Positions 34,489 to 49,502 of a DNA stretch of 64,000 nucleotides are shown here, piece by piece. Both the position numbers and the translations under genes were made by a program. The DNA is from Panulirus ornatus (taxonomy: Eukaryota > Arthropoda > Malacostraca > Decapoda > Palinuridae). The stretch lies in NCBI RefSeq assembly GCF_036320965.1, contig NC_092240.1, positions 12,359,501 through 12,423,500 on the forward strand, in the 5' to 3' direction. The notes beneath the pieces were generated by a model that saw nothing but the letters and a program-made list of their open reading frames with translations, made no database searches and was not told the origin of the DNA. The stretch's first letter is position 1. The number at the start of each line of letters is the position of its first letter.

Positions 34489-37400
34489 TCTTTTGACTCC
34501 AAATACTTAAATGCCATATAAAATGACATCTATACACAGATTTTCATTAAAATCTGAGGAAGTTAAAAATCTGAGCAGAAAAAATGCAAGGCTATAGCCT
34601 TGGATTTTTCTTGATTTTTTTGAAAAAATAGATTTTCCTGAGATTTTAAGCAAAGATACTTTAATGTATACTGAATAAGAATCTGTCTTTTAAATCTAAA
34701 AATTCATATAATTAGTCAAATAATCAGTATCTAAATTTTATAATTTGTCCAGGTGCTAATTAAACGGTTGATGTTATGAATAACAGTCTTTTGACTGCAA
34801 ACACTTAAATGCCATATAAAATGACATCTATACACAGATTTTCATTAAAATCTGAGGAAGTTAAAAATCTGAGGAGAAAAAAAATCGTATAATTAGTCGA
34901 ATAATTGGCATTTAAATTTTATGATTAGTCCAGGTGCTAATTAAACAGTTAAGATTATGAATAACAGTCTTTTGACTCCAAATACTTAAATACCATATAA
35001 AATAATATCTATACACAGATTTTCATTAAAATCTGAGGAAGTTAGAAATCTGAGCAAAAAAAATGCAAGGCTATAGCCTTGGATTTTTCTCGATTTTTTA
35101 GAAAAAATAGATTTTCTTGAAATTTTCAGCATAGATACTTTTATGTATGCTGAATACGAATCTGTCTTCGAAATCTAAAAATTCGTATAGTTAATCGAGT
35201 AATTAGCTTTTAAATTTTATAATAATTTGTCCAGGTGCTAATTAAACGATTAATATTATGAATAACAGTCTTTTGACTCTAAATACTTAAATACCATGTA
35301 AAATAACATCTATACACAGATTTTCATTAAAATCTGAGGAAGTTAAAAATCTGAGCAAAAAAATGCAAGGCTATAGCCTTGGATTTTTCTTGATTTTTTT
35401 GAAAAATAGATTTTCTTGAAATTTTCAGCATAGATACTTTATGTATGCTGAATACGAATCTGTCTTCGAAATCTAAAAATTCGTATAATTAGTCAAATGA
35501 TTAGCATTTAAATTTTATCATAATTAGTCCAGGTGCTAATTAAACGGTTAATGTTATGAATAACAGTCTTGTGACTCCAAATACTTAAATACCATATAAA
35601 ATAACATCTATACACAGATTTTCATTAAAATCTGAGGAAGTTAAAAATCTGAGCAAAAAAAATGCAAGGCTATAGCCTTGGATTTTTCTTGATTTTTTTT
35701 AAAAATAGATTTTCTTGAAATTTTCAGCTTATATACCTTTATGTATGCTGAATACAAATCTATGGTCAAAATCTAAAAATTCGTATATTTAGTCGAATAA
35801 TTAGCATTTATATTTTATCATAATTAGTTCAGGTGCTAATTAAACGGTTAATATTATGAATAGTCTTTTAACTCCAAATACTTAAATACCATGTAAAATA
35901 ACATCTATACACAGATTTCCATTAAAATCTGAGGAAGTTAAAAATATTAGGAAAAAAAATGCAAGGCTATAGCCTTGGATTTTTCTTGATTTTTTTGAAA
36001 AAATAAATTTTCTTGAAATTTTCAGCATAGATAGTTTTACGTATGCTGAATAGGAATAAGTGTTCAAAATCTAAAAATTCGTATAATTAGTCGAATAATT
36101 AGCATTTAAATTTTATGATTAGTCCAGGTGCTAATTAAACGGTTAATATTATGAATAACAGTCTTTTGACTCCGAATACTTAAATACCATATAAAATAAT
36201 ATCTATACACAGATTTTCATTAAAATCTGAGGAAGTTAAAAATCTGAGCAAAAAAAAATGCAAGGCTATAGCCTTGGATTTTTCTTGATTTTTTTGAAAA
36301 AATAGATTCTCCTGAAATTTTAAGCAAAGATACTTTAATGTATACTGAATAAGAATCTGTCTTCAAAATCTAAAAATTCGTATAATTAGTCAAATGATTA
36401 GCATTTAGATTTTATCATAATTAGTACAGGTGCTAATTAAACGGTTAATGCTATGAATAACAGTCTTTTGACTCCAAATACTTAAATGCCATATAAAATG
36501 ACATCTATACACAGATTTTCATTAAAATCTGAGGAAGTTAAAAATCTGAGCAGAAAAAATGCCTTGGATTTTTCTTGATTTTTTTGAAAAAATAGATTTT
36601 CCTGAAATTTTAAGCAAAGATACTTTAATGTATACTGAATAAGAATCTGTCTTCTAAATCTAAAAATTCATATAATTAGTCAAATAATCAGTATCTAAAT
36701 TTTATAATTTGTCCAGGTGCTAATTAAACGGTTGATGTTATGAATAACAGTCTTTTGACTGCAACACTTAAATGCCATATAAAATGACATCTATACACAG
36801 ATTTTCATTAAAATCTGAGGAAGTTAAAAATCTGAGGAGAAAAAAAATCGTATAATTAGTCGAATAATTGGCATTTAAATTTTATGATTAGTCCAGGTGC
36901 TAATTAAACAGTTAAGATTATGAATAACAGTCTTTTGACTCCAAATACTTAAATACCATATAAAATAATATCTACACACAGATTTTCATTAAAATCTGAG
37001 GAAGTTAGAAATCTGAGCAAAAAAAATGCAAGGCTATAGCCTTGGATTTTTCTCGATTTTTTAGAAAAAATAGATTTTCTTGAAATTTTCAGCATAGATA
37101 CTTTGATGTATGCTGAATACGAATCTGTCTTCGAAATCTAAAAATTCGTATAGTTAATCGAGTATTTAGCTTTAAAATTTTATAATAATTTGTCCAGGTG
37201 CTAATTAAACTATTAATATTACGAATAACAGTCTTTTGACTCTAAATACTTAAATACCATGTAAAATAACATATATACACAGATTTTCATTAAAATCTGA
37301 GGAAGTTAGAAATCAGAGCAAAAGAAATGCAAGGCTTTAGCCTTGGATTTTTCTTGATTTTTTTGAAATAATAGATTTTCCTGAAATTTTAAGCAAAGAT

Positions 37401-40400
37401 ACTTTAATGTATACTGAATAAGAATCTGTCTTCAAAATCTAAAAATTCGTATAATTAGTCAAATGATTAGCATTTAAATTTTATCATAATTAGTCCAGGT
37501 GCTAATTAAACGGGTAATGCTATGAATAACAGTCTTTTGACTCCAAATACTTAAATGCCATATAAAATGACATCTATACACAGATTTTCATTAAAATCTG
37601 AGGAAGTTAAAAATCTGAGCAGAAAAAATGCAAGGCTATAGCCTTGGATTTTTCTTGATTTTTTTGAAAAAATAGATTTTCCTGAGATTTTAAGCAAAGA
37701 TACTTTAATGTATACTGAATAAGAATTTGTCTTTTAAATCTAAAAATTCATATAATTAGTCAAATAATCAGTATCTAAATTTTATAATTTGTCCAGGTGC
37801 TAATTAAACGGTTAATATTATGAATAGTCTTTTAACTCCAAATACTTAAATACCATGTAAAATAACATCTATACACAGATTTCCATTAAAATCTGAGGAA
37901 GTTAAAATATTAGGAAAAAAAATGCAAGGCTATAGCCTTGGATTTTTCTTGATTTTTTTGAAAAAATAAATTTTCTTGAAATTTTCAGCATAGATAGTTT
38001 TACGTATGCTGAATAGGAATAAGTGTTCAAAATCTAAAAATTCGTATAATTAGTCGAATAATTAGCATTTAAATTTTATGATTAGTCCAGGTGCTAATTA
38101 AACGGTTAATATTATGAATAACAGTCTTTTGACTCCGAATACTTAAATACCATATAAAATAATATCTATACACAGATTTTCATTAAAATCTGAGGAAGTT
38201 AAAAATCTGAGCAAAAAAAAATGCAAGGCTATAGCCTTGGATTTTTCTTGATTTTTTTGAAAAAATAGATTCTCCTGAAATTTTAAGCAAAGATACTTTA
38301 ATGTATACTGAATAAGAATCTGTCTTCAAAATCTAAAAATTCGTATAATTAGTCAAATGATTAGCATTTAGATTTTATCATAATTAGTCCAGGTGCTAAT
38401 TAAACGGTTAATGCTATGAATAACAGTCTTTTGACTCCAAATACTTAAATGCCATATAAAATGACATCTATACACAGATTTTCATTAAAATCTGAGGAAG
38501 TTAAAAATCTGAGCAGAAAAAATGCAAGGCTATAGCCTTGGATTTTTCTTGATTTTTTTGAAAAAATAGATTTTCCTGAAATTTTAAGCAAAGATACTTT
38601 AATGTATACTGAATAAGAATCTGTCTTCTAAATCTAAAAATTCATATAATTAGTCAAATAATCAGTATCTAAATTTTATAATTTGTCCAGGTGCTAATTA
38701 AACGGTTGATGTTATGAATAACAGTCTTTTGACTGCAAACACTTAAATGCCATATAAAATGACATCTATACACAGATTTTCATTAAAATCTGAGGAAGTT
38801 AAAAATCTGAGGAGAAAAAAAATCGTATAATTAGTCGAATAATTGGCATTTAAATTTTATGATTAGTCCAGGTGCTAATTAAACAGTTAAGATTATGAAT
38901 AACAGTCTTTTGACTCCAAATACTTAAATACCATATAAAATAATATCTATACACAGATTTTCATTAAAATCTGAGGAAGTTAGAAATCTGAGCAAAAAAA
39001 ATGCAAGGCTATAGCCTTGGATTTTTCTCGATTTTTTAGAAAAAATAGATTTTCTTGAAATTTTCAGCATAGATACTTTTATGTATGCTGAATACGAATC
39101 TGTCTTCGAAATCTAAAAATTCGTATAGTTAATCGAGTATTTAGCTTTAAATTTTATAATAATTTGTCCAGGTCCTAATTAAACTATTAATATTACGAAT
39201 AACAGTCTTTTGACTCTAAATACTTAAATACCATGTAAAATAACATCTATACACAGATTTTCATTAAAATCTGAGGAAGTTAGAAATCAGAGCAAAAGAA
39301 ATGCAAGGCTATAGCCTTGGATTTTTCTTGATTTTTTTGAAATAATAGATTTTCCTGAAATTTTAAGCAAAGATACTTTAATGTATACTGAATAAGAATC
39401 TGTCTTCTAAATCTAAAAATTCATATAATTAGTCAAATAATCAGTATCTAAATTTTATAATTTGTCCAGGTGCTAATTAAACGGTTGATGTTATGAATAA
39501 CAGTCTTTTGACTGCAAACACTTAAATGCCATATAAAATGACATCTATACACAGATTTTCATTAAAATCTGAGGAAGTTAAAAATCTGAGGAGAAAAAAA
39601 ATCGTATAATTAGTCGAATAATTGGCATTTAAATTTTATGATTAGTCCAGGTGCTAATTAAACAGTTAAGATTATGAATAACAGTCTTTTGACTCCAAAT
39701 ACTTAAATACCATATAAAATAATATCTATACACAGATTTTCATTAAAATCTGAGGAAGTTAGAAATCTGAGCAAAAAAAATGCAAGGCTATAGCCTTGGA
39801 TTTTTCTCGATTTTTTAGAAAAAATAGATTTTCTTGAAATTTTCAGCATAGATACTTTTATGTATGCTGAATACGAATATGTCTTCGAAATCTAACAATT
39901 CGTATAATTAGTCAAATGATTAGCATTTAAATTTTATCATAATTAGTCCAGGTGCTAATTAAACGGTTAATGCTATGAATAACAGTCTTGTGACTCCAAA
40001 TACTTAAATACCATATAAAATAACATCTATACACAGATTTTCATTAATATCTGAGGAAGTTAAAAATATGAGCAAAAAAAAATGCAAGGCTATAATAGCC
40101 TTGGATTTTTCTTGATTTTTTTTTTAATTTATTTTCTTGAAATTTTCAGCTTATATACCTTTATGTATGCTGAATACAAATCTATGGTCTAAATCTAAAA
40201 ATTCTTATATTTAGTCGAATAATTAGCATTTATATTTTATCATAATTAGTTCAGGTGCTAATTAAACGGTTAATATTATGAATAGTCTTTTAACTCCAAA
40301 TACTTAAATACCATGTAAAATAACATCTATACACAGATTTCCATTAAAATCTGAGGAAGTTAAAAATATTAGGAAAAAAAATGCAAGGCTATAGCCTTGG

Positions 40401-43250
40401 ATTTTTCTTGATTTTTTTGAAAAAATAAATTTTCTTGAAATTTTCAGCATAGATAGTTTTACGTATGCTGAATAGGAATAAGTGTTCAAAATCTAAAAAT
40501 TCGTATAATTAGTCGAATAATTAGCATTTAAATTTTATGATTAGTCCAGGTGCTAATTAAACGGTTAATATTATGAATAACAGTCTTTTGACTCCGAATA
40601 CTTAAATACCATATAAAATAATATCTATACACAGATTTTCATTAAAATCTGAGGAAGTTAAAAATCTGAGCAAAAAAAAATGCAAGGCTATAGCCTTGGA
40701 TTTTTCTTGATTTTTTTGAAAAAATAGATTCTCCTGAAATTTTAAGCAAAGATACTTTAATGTATACTGAATAAGAATCTGTCTTCAAAATCTAAAAATT
40801 CGTATAATTAGTCAAATGATTAGCATTTAGATTTTATCATAATTAGTCCAGGTGCTAATTAAACGGTTAATGCTATGAATAACAGTCTTTTGACTCCAAA
40901 TACTTAAATGCCATATAAAATGACATCTATACACAGATTTTCATTAAAATCTGAGGAAGTTAAAAATCTGAGCAGAAAAAATGCAAGGCTATATAGCCTT
41001 GGATTTTTCTTGATTTTTTTGAAAAAATAGATTTTCCTGAAATTTTAAGCAAAGATACTTTAATGTATACTGAATAAGAATCTGTCTTCTAAATCTAAAA
41101 ATTCATATAATTAGTCAAATAATCAGTATCTAAATTTTATAATTTGTCCAGGTGCTAATTAAACGGTTGATGTTATGAATAACAGTCTTTTGACTGCAAA
41201 CACTTAAATGCCATATAAAATGACATCTATACACAGATTTTCATTAAAATCTGAGGAAGTTAAAAATCTGAGGAGAAAAAAAATCGTATAATTAGTCGAA
41301 TAATTGGCATTTAAATTTTATGATTAGTCCAGGTGCTAATTAAACAGTTAAGATTATGAATAACAGTCTTTTGACTCCAAATACTTAAATACCATATAAA
41401 ATAATATCTATACACAGATTTTCATTAAAATCTGAGGAAGTTAGAAATCTGAGCAAAAAAAATGCAAGGCTATAGCCTTGGATTTTTCTCGATTTTTTAG
41501 AAAAAATAGATTTTCTTGAAATTTTCAGCATAGATACTTTTATGTATGCTGAATACGAATCTGTCTTCGAAATCTAAAAATTCGTATAGTTAATCGAGTA
41601 TTTAGCTTTAAAATTTTATAATAATTTGTCCAGGTGCTAATTAAACTATTAATATTACGAATAACAGTCTTTTGACTCTAAATACTTAAATACCATGTAA
41701 AATAACATCTATACACAGATTTTCATTAAAATCTGAGGAAGTTAGAAATCAGAGCAAAAGAAATGCAAGGCTATAGCCTTGGATTTTTCTTGATTTTTTT
41801 GAAATAATAGATTTTCCTGAAATTTTAAGCAAAGATACTTTAATGTATACTGAATAAGAATCTGTCTTCAAAATCTAAAAATTCATGTAATTAGTCAAAT
41901 AACTAGAATTTGAATTTTATCATAATTAGTCCAGGTGCTAATTAAACGGTTGATGTTATGAATAACAGTCTTTTGACTGCAAACACTTAAATGCCATATA
42001 AATGACATCTATACGCAGATTTTCATTAAAATCTGAGGAAGTTAAAAATCTGAGCAGGATAAATGCAAGGCTATAGCCTTGGATTTTTCTCGATTTTATT
42101 TAGAAAAAATATATTTTCTTGAAATTTTCAGCATAGATACTTTTATGTATGCTGAATACGAATCTGTCTTCGAAATCTAACAATTCGTATAATTAGTCAA
42201 ATGATTAGCATTTAAATTTTATAATTATTCCAGGTGCTAATTAAACGGTTAATGCTATGAATAACAGTCTTGTGACTCCAAATACTTAAATACCATATAA
42301 AATAACATCTATACACAGATTTTCATTAATATCTGAGGAAGTTAAAAATATGAGCAAAAAAAATGCAAGGCTATAGCCTTGGATTTTTCTTGATTTTTTT
42401 TTTAATTTATTTTCTTGAAATTTTCAGCTTATATACCTTTATGTATGCTGAATACAAATCTATGGTCTAAATCTAAAAATTCTTATATTTAGTCGAATAA
42501 TTAGCATTTATATTTTATCATAATTAGTTCAGGTGCTAATTAAACGGTTAATATTATGAATAGTCTTTTAACTCCAAATACTTAAATACCATGTAAAATA
42601 ACATCTATACACAGATTTCCATTAAAATCTGAGGAAGTTAAAAATATTAGGAAAAAAAATGCAAGGCTATAGCCTTGGATTTTTCTTGATTTTTTTGAAA
42701 AAATAAATTTTCTTGAAATTTTCAGCATAGATAGTTTTACGTATGCTGAATACGAATAAGTGTTCAAAATCTAAAAATTCGTATAATTAGTCGAATAATT
42801 AGCATTTAAATTTTATGATTAGTCCAGGTGCTAATTAAACGGTTAATATTATGAATAACAGTCTTTTGACTCCGAATACTTAAATACCATATAAAATAAT
42901 ATCTATACACAGATTTTCATTAAAATCTGAGGAAGTTAAAAATCTGAGCAAAAAAAATGCAAGGCTATAGCCTTGGATTTTTCTTGATTTTTTTGAAAAA
43001 ATAGATTCTCCTGAAATTTTAAGCAAAGATACTTTAATGTATACTGAATAAGAATCTGTCTTCAAAATCTAAAAATTCGTATAATTAGTCAAATGATTAG
43101 CATTTAAATTTTATCATAATTAGTCCAGGTGCTAATTAAACGGTTAATGCTATGAATAACAGTCTTTTGACTCCAAATACTTAAATGCCATATAAAATGA
43201 CATCTATACACAGATTTTCATTAAAATCTGAGGAAGTTAAAAATCTGAGC
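34489..43250 (+). repeat. Homogenised satellite core with higher-order repeats
   Basis: Variant markers recur in blocks. The form GACTGCAA occurs at 34793, 36757, 38731, 39510, 41192 and 41975. GTTTTACGTATGCTGAAT occurs at 36034, 37997, 40457 and 42735. Spacings of 1964, 1974 and 1963 bp define a block of about seven monomers; 2460 and 2278 bp spacings reflect blocks with gained or lost monomers, and 779-783 bp a sub-block. Neighbouring blocks are nearly identical over long stretches, much closer than adjacent monomers. Confidence 0.85.
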
Positions 43251-43604
43251 GGAAAAAATGCAAGGCTATAGCCTTGGATTTTTCTCGACTTTTTAGAAAA
43301 ACATTTTCTTGAAATTTTCAGCATCGATACTTTTATGCATGGTGAATACGAATCTGTCTTCAAAATCTAAAAATTCGTATAATTAATCGAGTAATTAGCT
43401 ATTAAATTTTATAATAATTTGTCCAGGTGCTAATTAAACGATTGATATTATATATTACAGTCTTTTGATTCCAAATACTGAAATACCATGTAAAATACCA
43501 ACTATAGACTGATTTTCATTAAAATCTGAGGAAGTTAAAAATCTGAGCAAAAAAAATGCAAGGCTATAGCCTTGGATTTTTCTTGATTGTTTTGAAAATG
43601 TTGT

Positions 43605-45185
43605 TTTTTTAATTTTCTAAATTTCACTTATACCTTGTGGATACAACAGTTAATCTAAATTATATTATCAAAATCATTTATTTATATATCGTCTAATTAA
43701 AGGTATTGATCTTTACTCCAATATAAATACGTAAATACATCACCATTCTAAAGGAAGTTAAATGAAAAAATGCATTGATTTCTTTTTTTGAAAAATTCTT
43801 GAATTCAGCTAAATTTACGTAGATAGAATGTCAAAATCAAATGTAATACAATATTTAATTATATGCAGCTATTAACGTATATTAGAATAAACTTGATCAT
43901 AATACCATATAAAAATCTAACGATTCATAATCAGAAGTTAAATAGAAAAAAATGCAAGTTAGCTGATTTTCTGATTTTTAAAAAAATTCCAATTAGCAAG
44001 TACTATGTAATAAAACTTCTCAATCAATGTTATAAATGCATTTTTCATATAGTCAGGTGTATAACGGTATTAGATAAGTCTTTTGCCCATACTAAATGCA
44101 ATAAGATCTAACAAATTCATAAAGAATTAAATGAGCAGAAAAGCTGATTTTTCTATTTTTAAAATAGATTTTCTGAATTAAGCAAGATACTTAGATAAAG
44201 AATGTTTATAAATATAATTATAATAATCATATAATTATAATTTGTCCTATACGTGAGTATGAACATTTGACTGCAACTAATTTAACCAGATTCATTAACG
44301 GAAGTTAAAATTAGAAAAAAATCGTATATTCGATATTGGCATTAATTAGATAGTCGTTAATAATAGTATATAACATCTTGACTCCAATCTAACCATATAA
44401 TATATTACAAATTATTAAATCTGAGAATAAATAGCAAAAAGTTGATTTCTGATTTTGAAAATAATTCTGAATTTAGATAGAACTTTATGTATGCTGATAG
44501 ACTCTCAATCTAAATTCGTAAGTATCGATATTATTAATTATAAATGTCAGGTCTAATTAAACTTAAATTACATAACACTTTGACTCTATACTTAATACCA
44601 TGTAAAAAATCTATACAAGATTTTCTAATTAGAAGTAAAATGAGCAAAAATGCAGCTATACCTTGATTTTCTGATTTTTTTGAAATTCGATTACATTAGA
44701 TGAAAAATTCTAATTAAATTATTACAAATTATTATTATCTATTCGTGCTATTAACGGTATGATATCTTATCAAAAAAGCATAATGACATCTAAGATTCAT
44801 AATTGAGAATAAATGGAAACATATGCTGATTTCTGTTTACAGTTTTGCAACTAATCTAATATCTATAAGATTTTCATTAACGAGTTAAATTACAAAAATC
44901 AGGTGATTGTTTTAAAATTCGAAATTACAAAACTTATTCTAAAATGTTAATTAAATCTATTCAATGATTTTTAATTATAATTAGTAGTGTAATTAACGTA
45001 CTAAAATCTTGATCAAATACTTAAATTATAATGATTCCAGTTCATTAATTAGGAATAAATCTGACAAAAATGCAGCTATCCTTGATTTTTCTGATTTAAA
45101 AATTCTTGAATTAGCTGAATTTATATTAAAATTGTTTAATTAAATTTAATTAATAATTAGCATTAATTTTATATTGTCAGATTAC
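43605..45185 (+). repeat. Satellite patch riddled with small deletions (possible unpolished assembly)
   Basis: The satellite is still recognisable but compressed: GCAGCTATCCTTGATTTTTC stands for the palindrome block, TTTATGTATGCTGATAGACT for the GCTGAATACGAATCTG block, and TGTCAGGTCTAATTAAAC for the CCAGGTGCTAATTAAAC block. Differences from the consensus are overwhelmingly missing bases. Both borders are abrupt, and well-formed monomers resume at about 45190. No gene is present; the 82-codon frame at 43863 lies within this patch. Confidence 0.7.
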
Positions 45186-48100
45186 TTAATTATGGTGCTA
45201 ATTAAAGGATTAATATTATGAATAACAGTCTTTTAACTCCAAATACTTAAATACCATATAAAATAATATCTATACACAGATTTTCATTAAAATCTGAGGA
45301 AGTCAAAAGTCTGAGCAAAAAAAAAATGCAAGGCTATAGCCTTGGATTTTTCTTGATTTTTTTGAAAAAATAGATTTTCCTGAAATTTTTAGCAAAGATA
45401 CTTTAATGTATACTGAATAAGAATCTGTCTTCAAAATCTAAACATTCGTATAATTAGTCAAATAATTAGCATTTACATGTTATCATAATTAGTCCAGGTG
45501 TTAATTAAATGGTTAATGTTATGAATAACAGTATTTTGATTTCAAATACTTAAATGCCATATAAAATGACATCTATACACAGATTTTCATTAAAATCTGA
45601 GGAAGTTAAAAATCTGAGCAGAAAAAATGCAATGATATAGCCTTGGATTTTCCTCGATTTTTTTGAAAAAAATTTTCTTGAAATTTTCAGCATAGATAGT
45701 TTTACGTGTGCTGAATACGAATATGTGTTGAAAATCTAAAAATTCGTATAATTAGTCCAATAATTAGCATTTAAATTTTATGATTAGTCCAGGTGCTAAT
45801 CAAACGGTTAATATTATGAATAACAGTCTTTTGACTCCAAATACTTAAATACCATATAAAATAATATCTATACACAGATTTTCATTAAAATCTGAGGAAG
45901 TTAAAAATCTGAGCAAAAAAATGCAAGGATTATTCTTGATTTTTTTTTGAAAATATAGATTTTCCTGAAATTTTAAGCAACGATACTTTAATGTATACTT
46001 ACTAAGAATCTGTCTTCAAAATCTAAAAATTCGTGTAATTAGTCAAATAATTAGCATTTAAATTTTATCATAATTAGATCAGGTGATAATTAAACGGTTA
46101 ATGTTATGAATAACAGTCTTTTGACTCCAAATACTTAAATGCCATATAAAATGACATCTATACAGAGATTTTCATTAAAATCTGAGTAAGTTAAAAGTCT
46201 GAGCAGAAAAAATGCAAGGCTGTATCCTTGGATTTTTCTCGATTTTTTAGAAAAAACAGATTTTCTTGAAATTTTGAGCATCGATACTTTTATGTATGCT
46301 GAATACGAATCTGTCTTCAAAATCTAAAAATTCGTATAATTAATCGAATAATTAGCTTTTAAATTTTATAATAATTTGTCCAGGTGCTAATTAAACGATT
46401 GATATATATTACAGTCTTTCGATTCCAAATACTTAAATACCATGTAAAATAACATCTATACACTGATTTTCATTAAAATCTGAGGAAGTTAAAAATCTGA
46501 GCAAAAAAAATGCACGCCTATAGCCTTGGATTTTTCTTGATTCTTTTGAAAAAATAGATTTTCCTGAAATTTTAAGCAAAGATACTTTTATGTATGCTGA
46601 ATAAGAATCTGTCTTCAAAATCTAATAATTCGTATAATTAGTCAAATAATTATCATTTAAATTTTATAATTAATCCAGGTGGCAATTCAAGGTTAATGTT
46701 ATGAATAACAGTCTTTTAACTCCAAATACTTAAATACCATATAAAATAACATCTATACACAGATTTCCATTAAAATCTGAGGAAGTTAAAAATATGAGGA
46801 TTTTTCTCAATTGTTTACAAAAAATAGATTTTCTTGAAATTTACAGCATAGATACTTTTATGTATGCCGAATACGAATCTGGCTTCAAAATCTAAAAATT
46901 CGTATAGTTAATCGAGTAATTAGCTTTTAAATTTTATCATAATTAGATCAGGTGATAATTAAACGGTTAATGTTATGAATAATAGTCCTTTGACTCCAAA
47001 TACTTAAATACCATATAGAATGATATCTATACACAGATTTTCATTAGAATCTGAGGAAGTTAAAAATCTGAGCAAAAAAGATGCAAGGCTTTTTATATGG
47101 ATTTTTGGATTTTTCTTGATATTTTTGAAAAAATAAATTTTCTTGAAATTTCTAGCATAGATAGTTTTATGTATGATGAATAAGAATCTGTGGTCAAAAC
47201 CTAAAAATTCGTATAATTAGTCGAATAATTAGCTTTTAAATTTTATAATTAGTCCAGGTGATAATTAAACGATTAATATTATGAATAACAGTCTTTTGAA
47301 TTCAAATACTTAAATACCATATAAAATAACATCTATTTATAGATTTTCTTTAAAATCTGAGGAAGTTAAGAATTTGAGCAAAAAAAATGCAAGGGTATAG
47401 ACTAGGATTTTTCTTCATTTTTTGGAAAAAATAGATTTTCTTGAAATTTTTATCAAATATACTTTTGTGTGTGCTGAATACGAATCTGTCTTTAAAATCT
47501 AAAAAATCGTATAATTAGTCAAATAATTAGCATTTAAATTTTATCATAATTAGTCCAGGTGCTAATTAAACAGTTAATGAAATGAATAACAGTCTTTTGA
47601 CTCCAAATACTTAAATGCCATATAAAATAACATCTATACACAGATTTTAATTAAAATCTGAGGAAGTTAAAAATCTGAAAAGAAAAATGGATTAGAAAAA
47701 ATAGATTTTCTTGTAATTTTAAGCTTGGATACTTTTATGTATGCTGAATACGAATCTGTCTTCAAAATCTAAAGATTCGTATAATTAGTCAAGTAATTAG
47801 CTTTTAAATTTTATAATTTGCCCCGGTGCTAATTAAACGATTGATATTGTGAATTATAGTCTTTTGACTCCAAATACTTAAATACCATGTAAAATAACAT
47901 GTATACATAGATTTTCTTTAAAATCTGAGGAAATTAAAAATCTAAGTAAAAAAAAAATGCAACCTAGCCTTGGATTTTTCTTGATTTTTTTTAAAAAATA
48001 GATTTCCCTGAAAGTTTATGCAAAGATACTTTTATGTATGGTGTATAAGAATTTGTCTTCAAAATCTAAAAATTCGTATGATTAGTCAAATAATTAGCAT

Positions 48101-49480
48101 TTAAATTTTATTTTAATTAGTTCAGGTGCTAATTACACGCTTAATGTTATGAATAACAGTCTTTTGACTCCAAATACTTAAATACCATATAAAATAACAT
48201 CTATACACAGATTTTTATCAAAATCTGAGGAAGTTAATAATCTGAGCAAAAAAAAAAAAAAAATGCAAGGCTATACTATAGCATTGGATTTTTCTTGATT
48301 TTTTAAGATAATAGATTTTCTTGAAATTTTCAGCTTATATATCTTTATGTATGATAAATACAAATCTATGGTCAAAATCTAAAAATTCGTATATTTAGCC
48401 GAATAATTAGCATTTAAATTTTATCATAATTAGTCCTGGTGCTAATTAAACGGTGAATATTATGAACTAGTCTTTTGACTCCAAATACTTAAATACCATA
48501 TAAAATAACATCTATACACAGATTTTCATTAAAATCTGAGGAAGTTAAAAATCTGAACAAAAAAAAAAGCAAGGCTATACTGTAGCCTGAATTGGATTAT
48601 TCTTGATTTTTTTTGAAAAAATAGATTTTGTGTATCAAAAAATAGATTTTATGTATGCTGAATACAAATCTATGGTCAAAATCTAAAAATTCGTATAATT
48701 AGTCGAGTAATTAGCAATTAAATTTTATCATAATTACTCCAGGTGGTAATTAAACGGTTAAGTGTATGAATTACAGTCTTTTGACACCAAATACTTAAAT
48801 ACTATATAAAATAACATCTATACACAGATTTTCATTAAAATCTAAGGAAGTTAGAAATATGAGAAAAACAATGCAAGGGTATTATAATAGTCTTGGATTT
48901 TTTTTATTTTTTTGAAAATTTAGATTTTCTTAAATTTTTAAGAACAGATACTTTTATATATGCTGAATACGAATCTGTCTTCAAAATTTAAAAATTCGTA
49001 TAATTAGTCGAATAATTAGCATTTAAATTTTATCATGATTAGTCCACGTGCTAATTAAACGGTTAATATTATGAATAACAGTCTTTTGACTCCAAATACT
49101 TAAATACCATATAAAATAACATCTATACACAGATTTTCATTTAAATCTGAGGAAGTTAAAAATCTGTGGAAAAAAAATGCAAGGCTATAGCCTTGGATTT
49201 TTCTTGATTTTTTTTTGAAAAAATAGATTTTCTTGAAATTTTAAGCAAAAATACTTTTTTGTATGCTGAATACGAATCTGTGGTCAAAATCTAAAAATTC
49301 GTATAATTAGTCAAATAATTAGCATTTAAATTTTATCATAATTAGTCCAGGTGCTAATTTAACGGTTAATGTTATGAATTACAGTCTTTTGACTCCAAAT
49401 ACTTAAACACCATATAAAATAACATCTATACACAGATTTTCATTAAAATCTGAGGAAGTGAAAAATCTGAGCAAGAAAAT

Positions 49481-49502
49481 CCAAGGCTATATATAGCCTT
49501 GG
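49481..49502. repeat. Longest clean example of the satellite palindrome (22 nt)
   Basis: CCAAGGCT and AGCCTTGG surround a TA-repeat centre, giving a perfect 22-nt palindrome. Other examples are 16 nt at 34286-34301, 18 nt at 40984-41001 and 20 nt at 51487-51506, differing only by whole TA steps in the centre. Confidence 0.85.

Noticed and set aside
34206..46618. A recurrent 61-codon minus-strand frame (MKTDSYS.YIKVS.. ending ILYGI) in many satellite monomers
   Set aside because: It is simply the longest open stretch of the monomer. It disappears in monomers with small indels and has no promoter or coding signal; identical copies reflect satellite homogenisation.
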